The notes under the pieces were generated by a model. That model was given only the letters and a program-made list of their open reading frames with translations, searched no databases and was not told the origin of the DNA. From positions 1 through 44,331 of the forward strand of contig JAISTS010000002.1 of NCBI GenBank assembly GCA_031272455.1: a DNA stretch of 44,331 nt. Direction: 5' to 3'. Source of the stretch: Tannerella sp. Its GTDB lineage: Bacteria; Bacteroidota; Bacteroidia; Bacteroidales; Tannerellaceae. Each line of letters opens with the position of its first letter. Within the stretch, counting starts at the first letter, position 1. The translations under genes and the position numbers were made by a program. Positions 24,721 to 34,251 of this stretch are shown here, piece after piece.

Positions 24721-26328
24721 TTATAATTTCGGTCCGGCGGCGACGAGCGATTTGCCGAGGTCGTTGCCGGTGAATTTGTCGAAGTTCTTGATAAACCGTC
24801 CTGCGAGGTCTTTTGCCTTTTCTTCCCACTGTGCAGGCGAGGCGTAGGTGTCGCGCGGGTCGAGGATTTTCGGGTCAACGCCCGGCAGCGCTGTCGGTAC
24901 AACGAAGTTGAAGTACGGGATGGTTTTCGTCGGGGCTTTGTCGATCGAGCCGTCGAGGATGGCGTCGATGATGCCGCGCGTATCTTTGATTGAGATACGT
25001 TTGCCCGAGCCGTTCCAGCCTGTGTTCACGAGATATGCCGTTGCGCCTGAGATTTTCATTTTCTTTACCAGCTCTTCGCCGTATTTCGTCGGGTGGAGCG
25101 ACAGGAATGCTGCGCCGAAGCAAGCCGAGAAGGTGGGCGTAGGCTCGGTGATACCGCGTTCCGTACCTGCCAATTTTGCCGTGAAGCCCGACAGGAAGTA
25201 ATACTGCGTCTGTTCAGGTGTCAGGATGGATACGGGAGGCAGCACGCCGAATGCGTCAGCCGAAAGGAAGATGACTTTCTTGGCGTGGTCGCCTTTCGAT
25301 ACCGGCTTAACGATGTTCACGATATGGTTTATCGGGTACGACACGCGCGTATTTTCGGTTACGCTCTTGTCTGAGAAATCAATTTTGCCGTCTTTGTCAA
25401 CGGTTACGTTTTCGAGCAGTGCATCGCGGCGGATAGCGTTGTAGATGTCAGGCTCAGCTTCTTTCGAGAGGTTGATGACCTTGGCATAGCAGCCGCCTTC
25501 AAAGTTGAACACGCCGTCGTTGTCCCAGCCGTGCTCGTCGTCGCCGATGAGGAGGCGTTTCGGGTCGGTCGAGAGCGTTGTCTTGCCTGTGCCCGACAGT
25601 CCGAAGAACACAGCCGTTTCTTTGCCCTGCAAGTTGGTGTTGGCGGAGCAGTGCATCGACGCCATTCCCTGCAACGGCAGCAGATAGTTCATATACGAGA
25701 ACATACCTTTCTTCATTTCGCCGCCGTACCATGTGTTCAGGATGACCTGTATTTTCTCGGTCAGGTTGAAGACGACAGCCGTTTCCGAGTTGAGACCCAG
25801 CTCTTTGTAGTTCTCGACCTTGGCTTTCGATGCGTTCATCACCACGAAATCGGGTTCGCCGAAGTTTGCCAGCTCGGCAGCCGACGGGCGGATAAACATA
25901 TTGGTAACGAAATGCGCCTGCCATGCCACTTCCATGATGAAGCGGATTTTGAGCCGCGAGTTCTCGTTTGCGCCGCAAAAAGCATCGACAACATACAGTT
26001 TCTTGTCCGATAACTCTTTGGTAGCTATTGCTTTGAGGGCTTTCCACGCCTCAGTGGTTACGGGTTTATTGTCGTTCTTGTATGCGTCCGATGTCCACCA
26101 GATAGTGTCTTTGGTTGTGTCATCGTAAACAAAAAATTTGTCTTTCGGCGAGCGACCTGTGTAAACGCCCGTCATCACATTAACTGCATCGAGTTCAGTC
26201 AGTTGGCCTTTTTCAAAGCCTTCAAGACCCGGTTTCATCTCTTCTGCAAACAATACTTCATACGAAGGATTGTGAACGATTTCAGTTACGCCTGAAATTC
26301 CGTACTTACTTAAATCCAATTTTGCCAT
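24721..26328 (-). CDS. pckA: Phosphoenolpyruvate carboxykinase (ATP)
   Basis: 535 residues, full length. GRSPKDKF (58-65), the kinase-1a loop [10 protein letters not shown] (243-252) and the kinase-2/metal motif GDDEHGW (262-268) identify the ATP type, not the GTP type. It interconverts oxaloacetate plus ATP with PEP, CO2 and ADP. In rumen and gut Bacteroidetes the enzyme often runs toward oxaloacetate during succinate fermentation, conserving ATP; that direction is an inference here. It is a single gene between two terminators. An AT-rich leader of about 90 nt precedes it. Nothing unusual is seen in its key residues. Confidence 0.97.
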   Translation of the reverse strand: MAKLDLSKYGISGVTEIVHNPSYEVLFAEEMKPGLEGFEKGQLTELDAVNVMTGVYTGRSPKDKFFVYDDTTKDTIWWTSDAYKNDNKPVTTEAWKALKAIATKELSDKKLYVVDAFCGANENSRLKIRFIMEVAWQAHFVTNMFIRPSAAELANFGEPDFVVMNASKAKVENYKELGLNSETAVVFNLTEKIQVILNTWYGGEMKKGMFSYMNYLLPLQGMASMHCSANTNLQGKETAVFFGLSGTGKTTLSTDPKRLLIGDDEHGWDNDGVFNFEGGCYAKVINLSKEAEPDIYNAIRRDALLENVTVDKDGKIDFSDKSVTENTRVSYPINHIVNIVKPVSKGDHAKKVIFLSADAFGVLPPVSILTPEQTQYYFLSGFTAKLAGTERGITEPTPTFSACFGAAFLSLHPTKYGEELVKKMKISGATAYLVNTGWNGSGKRISIKDTRGIIDAILDGSIDKAPTKTIPYFNFVVPTALPGVDPKILDPRDTYASPAQWEEKAKDLAGRFIKNFDKFTGNDLGKSLVAAGPKL

Positions 26329-26416
26329 TTTATTAAAAATTAATCGTTTATAATATTTTTATTTATACTCTTCAGCGGTTTTTGACCTATTAAAAATAAC
26401 CTTCGCTTTCGCGATA

Positions 26417-26424
26417 CAAAATTA
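26417..26424 (-). promoter_or_regulatory. Possible -7 box (TAATTTTG) for pckA
   Basis: On the minus strand TAATTTTG fits TAnnTTTG and lies about 90 bp before the pckA ATG. The -33 region is only T-rich, without TTTG at the right distance. Confidence 0.38.
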
Positions 26425-26486
26425 CAGCTTTTTTTTGAAAAAATGACGTATTTACGGTTTTTTTTCAGGATTTGACTTGTTTTAAT

Positions 26487-26519
26487 AAAAAACCCGGTAT
26501 CCTCGCGGACTCCGGGTTT
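26487..26519 (-). terminator. Terminator of the first choice-of-anchor L gene
   Basis: On the minus strand AAACCCGG and CCGGGTTT form an 8-bp stem with a 14-base loop, then a TTTTTT run, about 40 bp past the stop at 26557. Confidence 0.85.
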
Positions 26520-26556
26520 AATTTCGTGTAAAAAAAATCAAAATTTGTTCTTCTAT

Positions 26557-29250
26557 TTACTTGATGACAATTTTGTAACTTGCGCCGTCGCCTGTCTTGA
26601 CGATATAAAATCCTGCGGGCAGCGGTGTCGATACTGTTTCGCCTTTCAGGACGGGTATGGTCATCACTTTCAAGCCTGTTTCGGCATAGACTGTCGCTAT
26701 GCCGCTTGTTGCAGATCCGACATACAGACGCCGTCCGTCAGCCCAGACCTTGCCGTTCTCGACAGCTTCGTCCGCCGTGGTGAACGTTATCTGCACATCG
26801 ACAGGCTCCTGTATCTCGTAAATCGTTATCGTATAGGATCCGTCGCGCGTATTTGGCGCAGTGATTTTTATTCCTTCGGTGTCGCTGACTAATTTGCGAT
26901 TGGTGGCGACAACGAGCTGCAGATCAGCGTTTCTGCCAAGCGGAGTTATCGTAAATGTGAAATTATCGCGGCTATTGATACGATAGACGCCGGGCGCGGG
27001 ATTGATAACGACGCCTTCGATCTCCGGCAGCGTTACCGTCCTGATGAGCGGCGGGATTACTATGCCATCCCTGAGCCAAACCGTATCTATCGGGAAGCAG
27101 GTATTCGGTTCGCGCAACAGCACAAAGCCCTCTTCGCCTATCTCGTCAAGCTCCCATTGCGTGAATGGCAGTGTGTTGAGACGCCAGTAATCCTGTCCGT
27201 TGACGCTTCGGTGCAGCATCGGCGAGCCATTGGTTACGCCAAGGTCGGCTGTAGCTCCGTAGTAGTCAGTTCCCATATCGTAAACAGGGTCGTAGGTAGC
27301 GTGCTTATACAGAGGCGAATAGAATATCGTGTCCGAGCCGCCTGCCGGTATGCTTATCACAATGCCGACATACTGTCCGTTCTCAAATCCGAGGTAATCG
27401 GCTGAGAGCTTGAAGCGGTAATGGCGGATCGTATCGCTGTAGCCCGTCAGCATTATCGAGTCTTCGGTTGCCGTAAAGGGCGAGAACAGGCGATTGCCTT
27501 CCAGATCCTGCACGGCGGCGCCGTCGATATTGATATATGTTATATGTATGCACGACTGGTTTTGAGCGGCTATCGTGTCGAACCTCATTGTCATCACATA
27601 TTCGTCGCAACCCTCGTACAGGAACTGGTTGCCGTCCTTGTCAACGCCCATATTGTCGAATGTGGTCAGCATATACGGCGTATTGAGGTCGCCTTCCACT
27701 TCGCCAAGGTCGAGATTGGTCAGGAACACTGCCGAGCCGTGGTTGTTGTCGAGCACATAGTTTGTCGTACTGTTTTTCTGAACTGTCTGAGCTACAGCTA
27801 ATTTCAGGTGATACCATTTGCCGGGCATCAGCGAGTCAGCCACAGCCTGCAGTTTATGTGTAAATCCGTCATATTCCATCATATCCTGCCCGACGTGGTT
27901 GTAGCGAAACAGTTGAGGATTGGTCGGGACAAAATAATACCGCGTCGGGAAAGAGCCGGGCGCATCGGGCGCATTGGCGTTAAGCCAGGTAGCAATTCCC
28001 GGAGTGGCATCATAACCGGTAGAAAATCTGTAAGTTAGAGCAGCATGAGATAGATGCATCGTATCTGCAAATGCAATGTCGTAATCTGCCGAAGTCGTTA
28101 CACTGTAAGGATTGGTTGTCATCGTCAGTGTGTACATTGCGTTGGTGATACCCCAGTTAACATAGTCGATACCAACAGGTTTGCCGTCGGGCAGGCGGGC
28201 AATGTTATAGCGATAGTAAACGCCGTTTGCCTTCGTATGCTCCGTTTGCGCTGTCGGGTCGGTCAGTGGAAATGTTGCTGTCGTATTTTCCAGATCGCTG
28301 CCCGGAGGCGAATCGTAGGGACCGGTAACGAAGAATCCGAAAATGTCGTTTGCCTGATACACGCCTTCGGGATATTCATCGCTGGCGAAAACATAGTCGA
28401 AAGTAGCTTTGGATATGGCGGGCTGGAAGTCAAATTCGAGCGTCGAGCCAACCGTCGTCCACATAATATTATCCTGCGTGAGATTGTCGAGGTCGCGGTC
28501 GAACGACTGGTCGGGATTCCACGGACCGTTAGGCTGATGTTTGCGGTAGAACGCGCCGCCGGCAGGCAATCCGGTGGGATTGAACGAACCGTAGCCAAAT
28601 TCCTCCACACCGTGCATAGTGTTCACACCGGCGAGAGTGGGATGCGTCGCCTTGTTATTGGTCATACCGTCGTTCAAACCGTGATTGGTCTTGTTCGGAC
28701 CTTCCGCCATCAGGATTGGACCGGTACCCATCAGCAAGCCTTTGTCGAACTCGAAACCGGCGTTATCGCCATTCTCGAAATAGGCAAGCGAGCGTTCGTT
28801 GGCGTCATACTGAGTTACCACGCCATTGTAGGGCGCACCCGGATGTCCTGCCTGCCCCCAAACGTTATCGTCGGGTATTCGGGGCACTGTCAACCATCCG
28901 GTAGCGGGGTTCCAGTTCCAGCCCGAATGTTCGACGTTCTGGATACGCAGCTGGTCGCTGGGCGTATGCGAGTTAAGTAAAATCCGCCGCACAAGGTCTG
29001 TGGGCGTGTAGCTATGGATCGCCGCATCGCGGTCAACCCATATACTGTTACCCAGCGGCGCACCCGGACGCGCCGCCATATAAGCAGCCGACGGACCGCC
29101 CGAAACGGGGTCGTCGTACGCCATTCGCGTTTCAACTTTGTCGCCCTGCTTGCGCGACGTCGTGTCCTTCTTGACGGGCACGGAAGCGTGTATAAACATT
29201 GCTGATGCTAACACGCTGATAATCGTGATAAATAAAAACCTTCTTCTCAT
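26557..29250 (-). CDS. T9SS-secreted choice-of-anchor L surface protein, copy A
   Basis: 897 residues with a signal peptide (FLFITIISVLASAMFIHA). Residues about 75-520 form a choice-of-anchor L domain: PTDLVRRILL, KGLLMGTGPI, then FDYVFASDEYPEGVYQANDIFGFFVTGP and EYDGFTHKLQAVADSLMPGKWYHLKLAVA. A region with paired Ser/Thr-rich strands follows, then a 90-residue beta domain and a T9SS type A sorting domain (LPAGFYIVK, ending KIVIK). The domain set predicts export through the type IX system and attachment to the cell surface. The next gene upstream on the minus strand is a diverged copy. The molecular role is unknown; adhesion or matrix formation is a guess. Confidence 0.85.
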   Translation of the reverse strand: MRRRFLFITIISVLASAMFIHASVPVKKDTTSRKQGDKVETRMAYDDPVSGGPSAAYMAARPGAPLGNSIWVDRDAAIHSYTPTDLVRRILLNSHTPSDQLRIQNVEHSGWNWNPATGWLTVPRIPDDNVWGQAGHPGAPYNGVVTQYDANERSLAYFENGDNAGFEFDKGLLMGTGPILMAEGPNKTNHGLNDGMTNNKATHPTLAGVNTMHGVEEFGYGSFNPTGLPAGGAFYRKHQPNGPWNPDQSFDRDLDNLTQDNIMWTTVGSTLEFDFQPAISKATFDYVFASDEYPEGVYQANDIFGFFVTGPYDSPPGSDLENTTATFPLTDPTAQTEHTKANGVYYRYNIARLPDGKPVGIDYVNWGITNAMYTLTMTTNPYSVTTSADYDIAFADTMHLSHAALTYRFSTGYDATPGIATWLNANAPDAPGSFPTRYYFVPTNPQLFRYNHVGQDMMEYDGFTHKLQAVADSLMPGKWYHLKLAVAQTVQKNSTTNYVLDNNHGSAVFLTNLDLGEVEGDLNTPYMLTTFDNMGVDKDGNQFLYEGCDEYVMTMRFDTIAAQNQSCIHITYINIDGAAVQDLEGNRLFSPFTATEDSIMLTGYSDTIRHYRFKLSADYLGFENGQYVGIVISIPAGGSDTIFYSPLYKHATYDPVYDMGTDYYGATADLGVTNGSPMLHRSVNGQDYWRLNTLPFTQWELDEIGEEGFVLLREPNTCFPIDTVWLRDGIVIPPLIRTVTLPEIEGVVINPAPGVYRINSRDNFTFTITPLGRNADLQLVVATNRKLVSDTEGIKITAPNTRDGSYTITIYEIQEPVDVQITFTTADEAVENGKVWADGRRLYVGSATSGIATVYAETGLKVMTIPVLKGETVSTPLPAGFYIVKTGDGASYKIVIK

Positions 29251-29301
29251 TTTGATTTCATTGTTATAACATTGTGATCATTGTCGGACCGAAAATTGCT
29301 G

Positions 29302-29309
29302 CAAATTTA
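29302..29309 (-). promoter_or_regulatory. Possible -7 box (TAAATTTG) for copy A
   Basis: On the minus strand TAAATTTG lies about 50 bp before the ATG at 29250. The -33 element is not recognisable. Two TTTGTACAAA palindromes sit a further 50-80 bp upstream. Confidence 0.38.
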
Positions 29310-29357
29310 AAAATATTTTTTTAGAAATATATCAGTAAAAAAAATAAAAAAACTCTT

Positions 29358-29390
29358 TTTGTACAAATCCACTGGTTTTTTGTACAAAAA
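29358..29390. promoter_or_regulatory. Paired TTTGTACAAA palindromes (operator or terminator)
   Basis: TTTGTACAAA occurs at 29358-29367 and 29379-29388, centres 21 bp apart; the second extends to a 14-bp perfect palindrome (TTTTTGTACAAAAA, 29377-29390). Because each unit is its own complement, the pair can also fold as one 12-bp hairpin around CCAGTGG, and on the minus strand that hairpin is followed by a T-run, as for a terminator of the gene ending at 29428. Both readings are open. Confidence 0.55.
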
Positions 29391-29427
29391 TATTTAGCGT
29401 GATAAAGTAACGATCAGCTATTTTACC

Positions 29428-32235
29428 TTATCTGATGGCTATTTTATAATTTTTACCGTTAAATATCGCAATATATAATCCTGAAGGCAACGAGACGACG
29501 GTCGAATCGCCCTGATAGAGCGCAATTGTCTTAGCAACAGCACCGGAAAGGGTATAAATCGTTGCCGTTCCCTGCTTGGAGGCGTGGATATGTATCCTGT
29601 TGTCGGACACCCAGACCTCGTCCGCCGTCGAGCTGTCAACAGCATCTATCGGATTGAATTTTATATCAAACACTGTCGGTTCCTGCACGCTGTAAACCGT
29701 AACGACATAAACGTCGGGCAAGGCACGGTTGACATTGGCGGTTTTGACAACGACCAAACCCCGCTCGTCGGGTATCAGCTGTCGGTTTGTGCTGATAGTC
29801 AGCGGGATATTCGCACGCGCGAGTTCAGGCTCTATCGTCAGTACAAAATTGTCGCGGCTCATCACATAGTAACTGCCGGCGGGCGGTTCGGTCTTAAGAC
29901 CTTCGACCGAAGGCACAATGACCTGTCGCAGGAGTTCGGGTATCAGCTCTTCGTGCCGCAGCCAAATAGTGTCGATGGCATAGCCCGAATTAGGCTCGCG
30001 AAACAGGATAAAGCCCAAGTCGCCTATCCAGTCTATTTCCCATTGATTGACAGGTGTTGACGCCAGCGTCCAGCTTAAGCCGCCGTTGACGCTGCGATAC
30101 AGTTGCGGCGAGCCGTCGGTGATATTCAGCTCCAATTTGCCGTTGTAGCCCGGTCCGGGCGGGATATACACCGGGGCGTAGCTTGCGTGACGGTACAGCG
30201 GTCCGTAAAAGACCGTATCCGTCGAGCCGCCCGGAATCGAGACGACGATGCCGACATACTGTCCGTTTACAAATCCGGGGAAATCGGTCGTGAATTTGAA
30301 CTCGTAATTCCTGAGCGTATCTGCAAGCCCGGTCAACTGTAGCGTGTCCATTTTCAGGGCGGCGCTGTAGCTGAACAGCTTGGATCCGTCGGGCGCCAGA
30401 ACAGCTTCGGACGGGATATTGATATAGCTGATGTAAATAATTGCATGATTGAGCGATGCGACGGTGTCGAAATGCAGATTCATCACATATTCGTCGCAAT
30501 CGGCAAGATGATCGTCCACGTCTTCTTCGTGCGAAAACAGATTATAGTTGCCGTCCTCATCCTGACCAAGATAGTCAAAAGAGTCATACAGATAGGGATA
30601 GTGCAGGTCGCCTTCGACAGCGCCCAAGTCAAGGTCGGCAAGAAACACTCCGGAACCGTGATTGCGGTCGTTATCAAACGATACGGGAAACACATTAGGT
30701 GTATAACTGTTTTTTTGCGCCGTATTTGCGACTGCCAATTTCAGGTGATACCATTTACCCGGGATAAGTTTGTCGGCGACGGCTTGCAGTTTGACGGTGT
30801 AGCCGTCGTATTCCATAGTCGGGTCACCCTGATAATTGTAGCGAAAAAGATGGGGATTTGTCGGTACGGCATAATAATGCCCGGAGCCATCCGCTGGCGC
30901 TGAGCTATTAGGAGTCGGATTAGTGGTGTACCAGTTGCTGGGCAAACTAAACTGTTTGTAACCCCAGGCTGCCGCCTCTGCCGGAGTAAGAGGATATGAC
31001 GGATTGGCAATCAGCTGTGACGGAAGTGTATATGTGAACGGAGGCGAAAGAGCCGGGTTATCCTGATAAAACACGTTCCATGCAATAGAATACGGATTTG
31101 CGTACGGAAGAATTTGATACCAGTACTTTTCTATAGATCCCCAGTTTACATAGTTGATTCCCACCGGATTGCCGTCGGGCAGGCGGGCTATATTATAGCG
31201 ATAATACACGCTGTCGTTGTTCAAACGTGTATGCTCGGTCAGGACGCGATTATAAGGCGAATTTGTCGGGTTGACAATTGACCATTGCGCAGTCGTATTT
31301 TCGATATCGTCGCCCGGAGGCGTCTCAAACGGACCGGAAACGAAGAAACCGAACACGTCGTTAGTCAGATAAACGCCTTCGGGATATTCGTCGCTGGCGA
31401 AGATATAATTGAAGGTCGCCCGTCCGATAGCAGGCTGAAAATCAAATTCGAGCACAGAGCCGCAGGTTGTCCAAGTTATAGAGTCGCTTGTCAACGCGTC
31501 AAGGTCGCGGTCGAAGGAGTAATTGTCGTTCCACGCCATTCCGGGATGGTGTTTATGCTTACCTGATGAGTAATCCGCAGCGTAATACAAAAACGAATTG
31601 CCAATAGGTTGGGGACTGTTGACCTGATGTTGCCCCTTGTTGTTGGATCCGTCGCTCATGCCGTGATGCGTCCTGTTAGGTCCTTCGGCACGCAGTCCGG
31701 GTCCGGTTGTAAGCAGCAAGCCCTTTTCAAGTTCGAACTTGTCGGGGTCGGCGTCGCCCTGAGTAAAGTGCAAAAGCGAACTTTCGTTAGGATCGAATGG
31801 GTTTGTCACATTTATTTGCGCGTTAGCCGGACTCCAGTTCATACCGCCTGCTCCGGTCGCATTGTTACCCGGATACAACGGGGAGGTATTTTGCGGAGTT
31901 TGAGTAACGGGGTCCCAGTCCCAGCCGACAAAGCGCACGTTTTGAATACGTTGCTGGTCTTCGGGGGTATGGGCTTTCAAGAAAATCTTGCGCACATAAT
32001 CGGTAGGCGAATATGCGCTGATTGTGGCGTCGCGATTGACGTGGATACTGCCGGGCGCCGGCGTAGCAGAGCGGGTATAATACGTACCGGGTGCAGGTCC
32101 CTGTACATACCAGTCTCTCAGTTCTATGCTGTCATTTTCGCTGTCGGGCGCGACGTCTTTGCGCGTCTGCCCCACGACCGTAAGCGATGTCAGCATTGCT
32201 AAGCATAGAATACATAAAACTTTTTTCTTCATCAC
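29428..32235 (-). CDS. T9SS-secreted choice-of-anchor L surface protein, copy B
   Basis: 935 residues with a signal peptide (KVLCILCLAMLTSLTVVG). It follows copy A segment by segment: PTDYVRKIFLKAHTPEDQQRIQNV, KGLLLTTGP, FNYIFASDEYPEGVYLTNDVFGFFVSGP, YNIARLPDGNPVGINYVNWG, WYHLKLAVANTAQKNS, DLDLGAVEGDL. A middle stretch (about 385-460) has no counterpart in copy A. The 90-residue beta domain and sorting domain (LPSGLYIAIF, ending KIAIR) close the protein. Surface display by T9SS is expected. It lies 36 bp after the repeat protein gene and is probably cotranscribed with it. Two ATGs (32235, 32232) are equally possible. Confidence 0.85.
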   Translation of the reverse strand: MMKKKVLCILCLAMLTSLTVVGQTRKDVAPDSENDSIELRDWYVQGPAPGTYYTRSATPAPGSIHVNRDATISAYSPTDYVRKIFLKAHTPEDQQRIQNVRFVGWDWDPVTQTPQNTSPLYPGNNATGAGGMNWSPANAQINVTNPFDPNESSLLHFTQGDADPDKFELEKGLLLTTGPGLRAEGPNRTHHGMSDGSNNKGQHQVNSPQPIGNSFLYYAADYSSGKHKHHPGMAWNDNYSFDRDLDALTSDSITWTTCGSVLEFDFQPAIGRATFNYIFASDEYPEGVYLTNDVFGFFVSGPFETPPGDDIENTTAQWSIVNPTNSPYNRVLTEHTRLNNDSVYYRYNIARLPDGNPVGINYVNWGSIEKYWYQILPYANPYSIAWNVFYQDNPALSPPFTYTLPSQLIANPSYPLTPAEAAAWGYKQFSLPSNWYTTNPTPNSSAPADGSGHYYAVPTNPHLFRYNYQGDPTMEYDGYTVKLQAVADKLIPGKWYHLKLAVANTAQKNSYTPNVFPVSFDNDRNHGSGVFLADLDLGAVEGDLHYPYLYDSFDYLGQDEDGNYNLFSHEEDVDDHLADCDEYVMNLHFDTVASLNHAIIYISYINIPSEAVLAPDGSKLFSYSAALKMDTLQLTGLADTLRNYEFKFTTDFPGFVNGQYVGIVVSIPGGSTDTVFYGPLYRHASYAPVYIPPGPGYNGKLELNITDGSPQLYRSVNGGLSWTLASTPVNQWEIDWIGDLGFILFREPNSGYAIDTIWLRHEELIPELLRQVIVPSVEGLKTEPPAGSYYVMSRDNFVLTIEPELARANIPLTISTNRQLIPDERGLVVVKTANVNRALPDVYVVTVYSVQEPTVFDIKFNPIDAVDSSTADEVWVSDNRIHIHASKQGTATIYTLSGAVAKTIALYQGDSTVVSLPSGLYIAIFNGKNYKIAIR

Positions 32236-32271
32236 TGTTTAATTGTTTGAGCATTGTAATTTTGCTGTTAG

Positions 32272-34179
32272 TTATTTTACTATTATTTTCTCGTTTCGTT
32301 CGCGTACATTAATTATATATATGCCGGGCGGAAGCGCGACGGATGTTTCGCCTGCCGCCACGCGCAAGGTCTTGACCAAGGCGCCGGACAGATTGTAAAT
32401 CCGCAGGGTTTCGGGCGATGCGGTGTTGATATACAGAGTGTTGTCGCCTGTACGCAAGTCGATTGTCTCAACTTTGCCGGTCGCAGCAGCATATTCGGTC
32501 GAAACGCTGATGACGACGTTAGTCTTGATATTGCTGACGACGATATGGAAACTGCCGTCGGCACGTCGGGTAATCGTTGTTTCGTAAGGCTGTGAGGTCT
32601 TTACGACGGGTATGGAGTCGCCCGCAAGACTAAGGTTGAACGCAAAATTTTCGCCATAGTCGATCAACGAGCTGCCTGCCGTCGGCAAGGACTCTATCCA
32701 GCTCGGTATTTGTAGCGTTATCAGTTGCGCTTTATTGCTGACCTTGAACTGCAAGGCTATGTGAATATGACCTATTCCTTTGGTTATCTTCAATGTATCG
32801 GTATAAATTCCGGCAGCAAGCCCTTCGCGTGGGCTGACAAACACCGAGTCGCCGAGTTTGTTCCAGCCTACGATATCGAACGCCTCGCCTTTGGCAAAAG
32901 TGGCTGCGTCGGCGGCAAAACCAACGGTATCGAGCTTTGTTATATATATCCCTGCATTGAGAAAATGTGTCCTGAAAGCATAGTCGGTTGTAAACAGCGA
33001 GCCGAATTGAACTTCGCCTTCGCCTTCAGGCTCGAAGCCGCTGAACGCTCCGCCTTCGATAATGACTAAATCGCCGTCGTTCCGAATCAAGCCTTCGTTG
33101 ATTAATACCGCTCCCGTAGCTATGTTCAGCGTCAGCCCCTTCGGTATGGTCAGTGTATCTTCTTCGCTGACAGTAAGCGTTTTACCCGCCGGTATAGTGA
33201 GGTCGCAGGGCAGGATACAGTTGCCTGTCAAATTGTTTGAGTCTTTGGTTAGCAGCAGCCGGCTGAGGGACGTTTCTTCGTAATTGTTGCCGTGTCCGAT
33301 GTCCATTTGCGAACCGATGCCATTGCCGCGCTTTGCACTCACATTGTCGTTAATAATGACAATCGAGCCGCTTTTGCCATAATTGCCGCCGCCTATGCCT
33401 GCGCTGAAAGTGCCGCCGGTGGCAGTAACTTTGCCGCCGGTAATGATGATATTGCCACCGCTGCCACCGCCTGCATCGCCGAAACCGCCGCCTATGCCTG
33501 CGCCGTTGTAACGTCCTGTGGCTGTAACTGTTCCGCCACGTATGATGATATTACCGCCATTGCCGTTAACTCCGCCGCCTATGGCTGCCGCATTGTTGCC
33601 GGCGACAGCTTCGACCGTCCCGTCGTTGATGGTGATATTGCCGCCATTGCTAAACAGCCCTCCGCCTATACCGGCGCCAAAAATATCGCCTCGTGCCGCT
33701 ATATTGCCGCCATTAATGGTTACAGAGCCGCCGCCGCCCAGACCCGAATAGTGATATGTGATGGTGTCGGTGCCATTAATATAATCGTTTGAGGGATAAA
33801 TTTTCAGTTTGCCGGTATTTGCGCCTTTCGACTGGGCGTAAATTGTCAGGCTGCTGCCTTCGTAAACGCCTATACCGCCGTAAATTACAAAATCGCAACT
33901 GTCGGCAAGAATCAGATGCACATTGCCGCTGAGAAAAACCCTGCCGTCGGTATCTTTCACGCTTCCGTGAGCATAATACCAGCCGCTGCCCCAGTCTTTG
34001 ACCGCCGGATTAAAATTGATGGCGGTCGGGCAAATCTTCACGCTGCCGTCGGCGTCGATATATTTAACGTTATCCTCCGCCGCGACCGAAACAGCTGTAA
34101 ATAAGGCGATTATCAACAGCAAAACAAGACTTCCCCGTCCCTGTTCGCGTGAATATGTTCGCTTATCCGAGTACTTCAT
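32272..34179 (-). CDS. T9SS-secreted protein with glycine-rich beta-helical repeats
   Basis: 635 residues; long N-region and hydrophobic core (GSLVLLLIIALFTAVSVAA) form the signal peptide. Residues about 145-285 contain four to five units of about 30 residues with the pattern GGNIxIxGGTVxATGxxxGAGIGGG, strongly suggestive of a right-handed beta-helix or beta-roll. Asn/Gly-rich turns and further hydrophobic strands follow to about 375, then a non-repetitive beta region, the 90-residue domain and a sorting domain (IYNLSGALVKTL, LPPGIYIINV, ending KIIVK). It is the first gene of a minus-strand unit and is divergent from the argE-like gene. Probably a stalk-like surface protein; binding partner unknown. 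Confidence 0.8.
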   Translation of the reverse strand: MKYSDKRTYSREQGRGSLVLLLIIALFTAVSVAAEDNVKYIDADGSVKICPTAINFNPAVKDWGSGWYYAHGSVKDTDGRVFLSGNVHLILADSCDFVIYGGIGVYEGSSLTIYAQSKGANTGKLKIYPSNDYINGTDTITYHYSGLGGGGSVTINGGNIAARGDIFGAGIGGGLFSNGGNITINDGTVEAVAGNNAAAIGGGVNGNGGNIIIRGGTVTATGRYNGAGIGGGFGDAGGGSGGNIIITGGKVTATGGTFSAGIGGGNYGKSGSIVIINDNVSAKRGNGIGSQMDIGHGNNYEETSLSRLLLTKDSNNLTGNCILPCDLTIPAGKTLTVSEEDTLTIPKGLTLNIATGAVLINEGLIRNDGDLVIIEGGAFSGFEPEGEGEVQFGSLFTTDYAFRTHFLNAGIYITKLDTVGFAADAATFAKGEAFDIVGWNKLGDSVFVSPREGLAAGIYTDTLKITKGIGHIHIALQFKVSNKAQLITLQIPSWIESLPTAGSSLIDYGENFAFNLSLAGDSIPVVKTSQPYETTITRRADGSFHIVVSNIKTNVVISVSTEYAAATGKVETIDLRTGDNTLYINTASPETLRIYNLSGALVKTLRVAAGETSVALPPGIYIINVRERNEKIIVK

Positions 34180-34204
34180 ACTGTTTAATTTCTCTATTCG
34201 GGGA

Positions 34205-34212
34205 CAAAAATA
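34205..34212 (-). promoter_or_regulatory. Possible -7 box (TATTTTTG) for the repeat-protein gene
   Basis: On the minus strand TATTTTTG matches TAnnTTTG and leaves a leader of about 20 nt. No exact TTTG lies 19-21 bp upstream. It sits in the 125-bp divergent region. Confidence 0.4.
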
Positions 34213-34251
34213 AGAATAAAATAAACACCAACGATAAAAAAATCAATATTT

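Noticed and set aside
28054-28980. 308-residue plus-strand ORF opposite copy A
   Set aside because: Antisense shadow of the choice-of-anchor L domain.
33365-33735. Repeated gcc/ccgccg motifs as a possible CRISPR or DNA repeat array
   Set aside because: The repetition is in the protein (glycine-rich units) and has no constant repeat with unique spacers.
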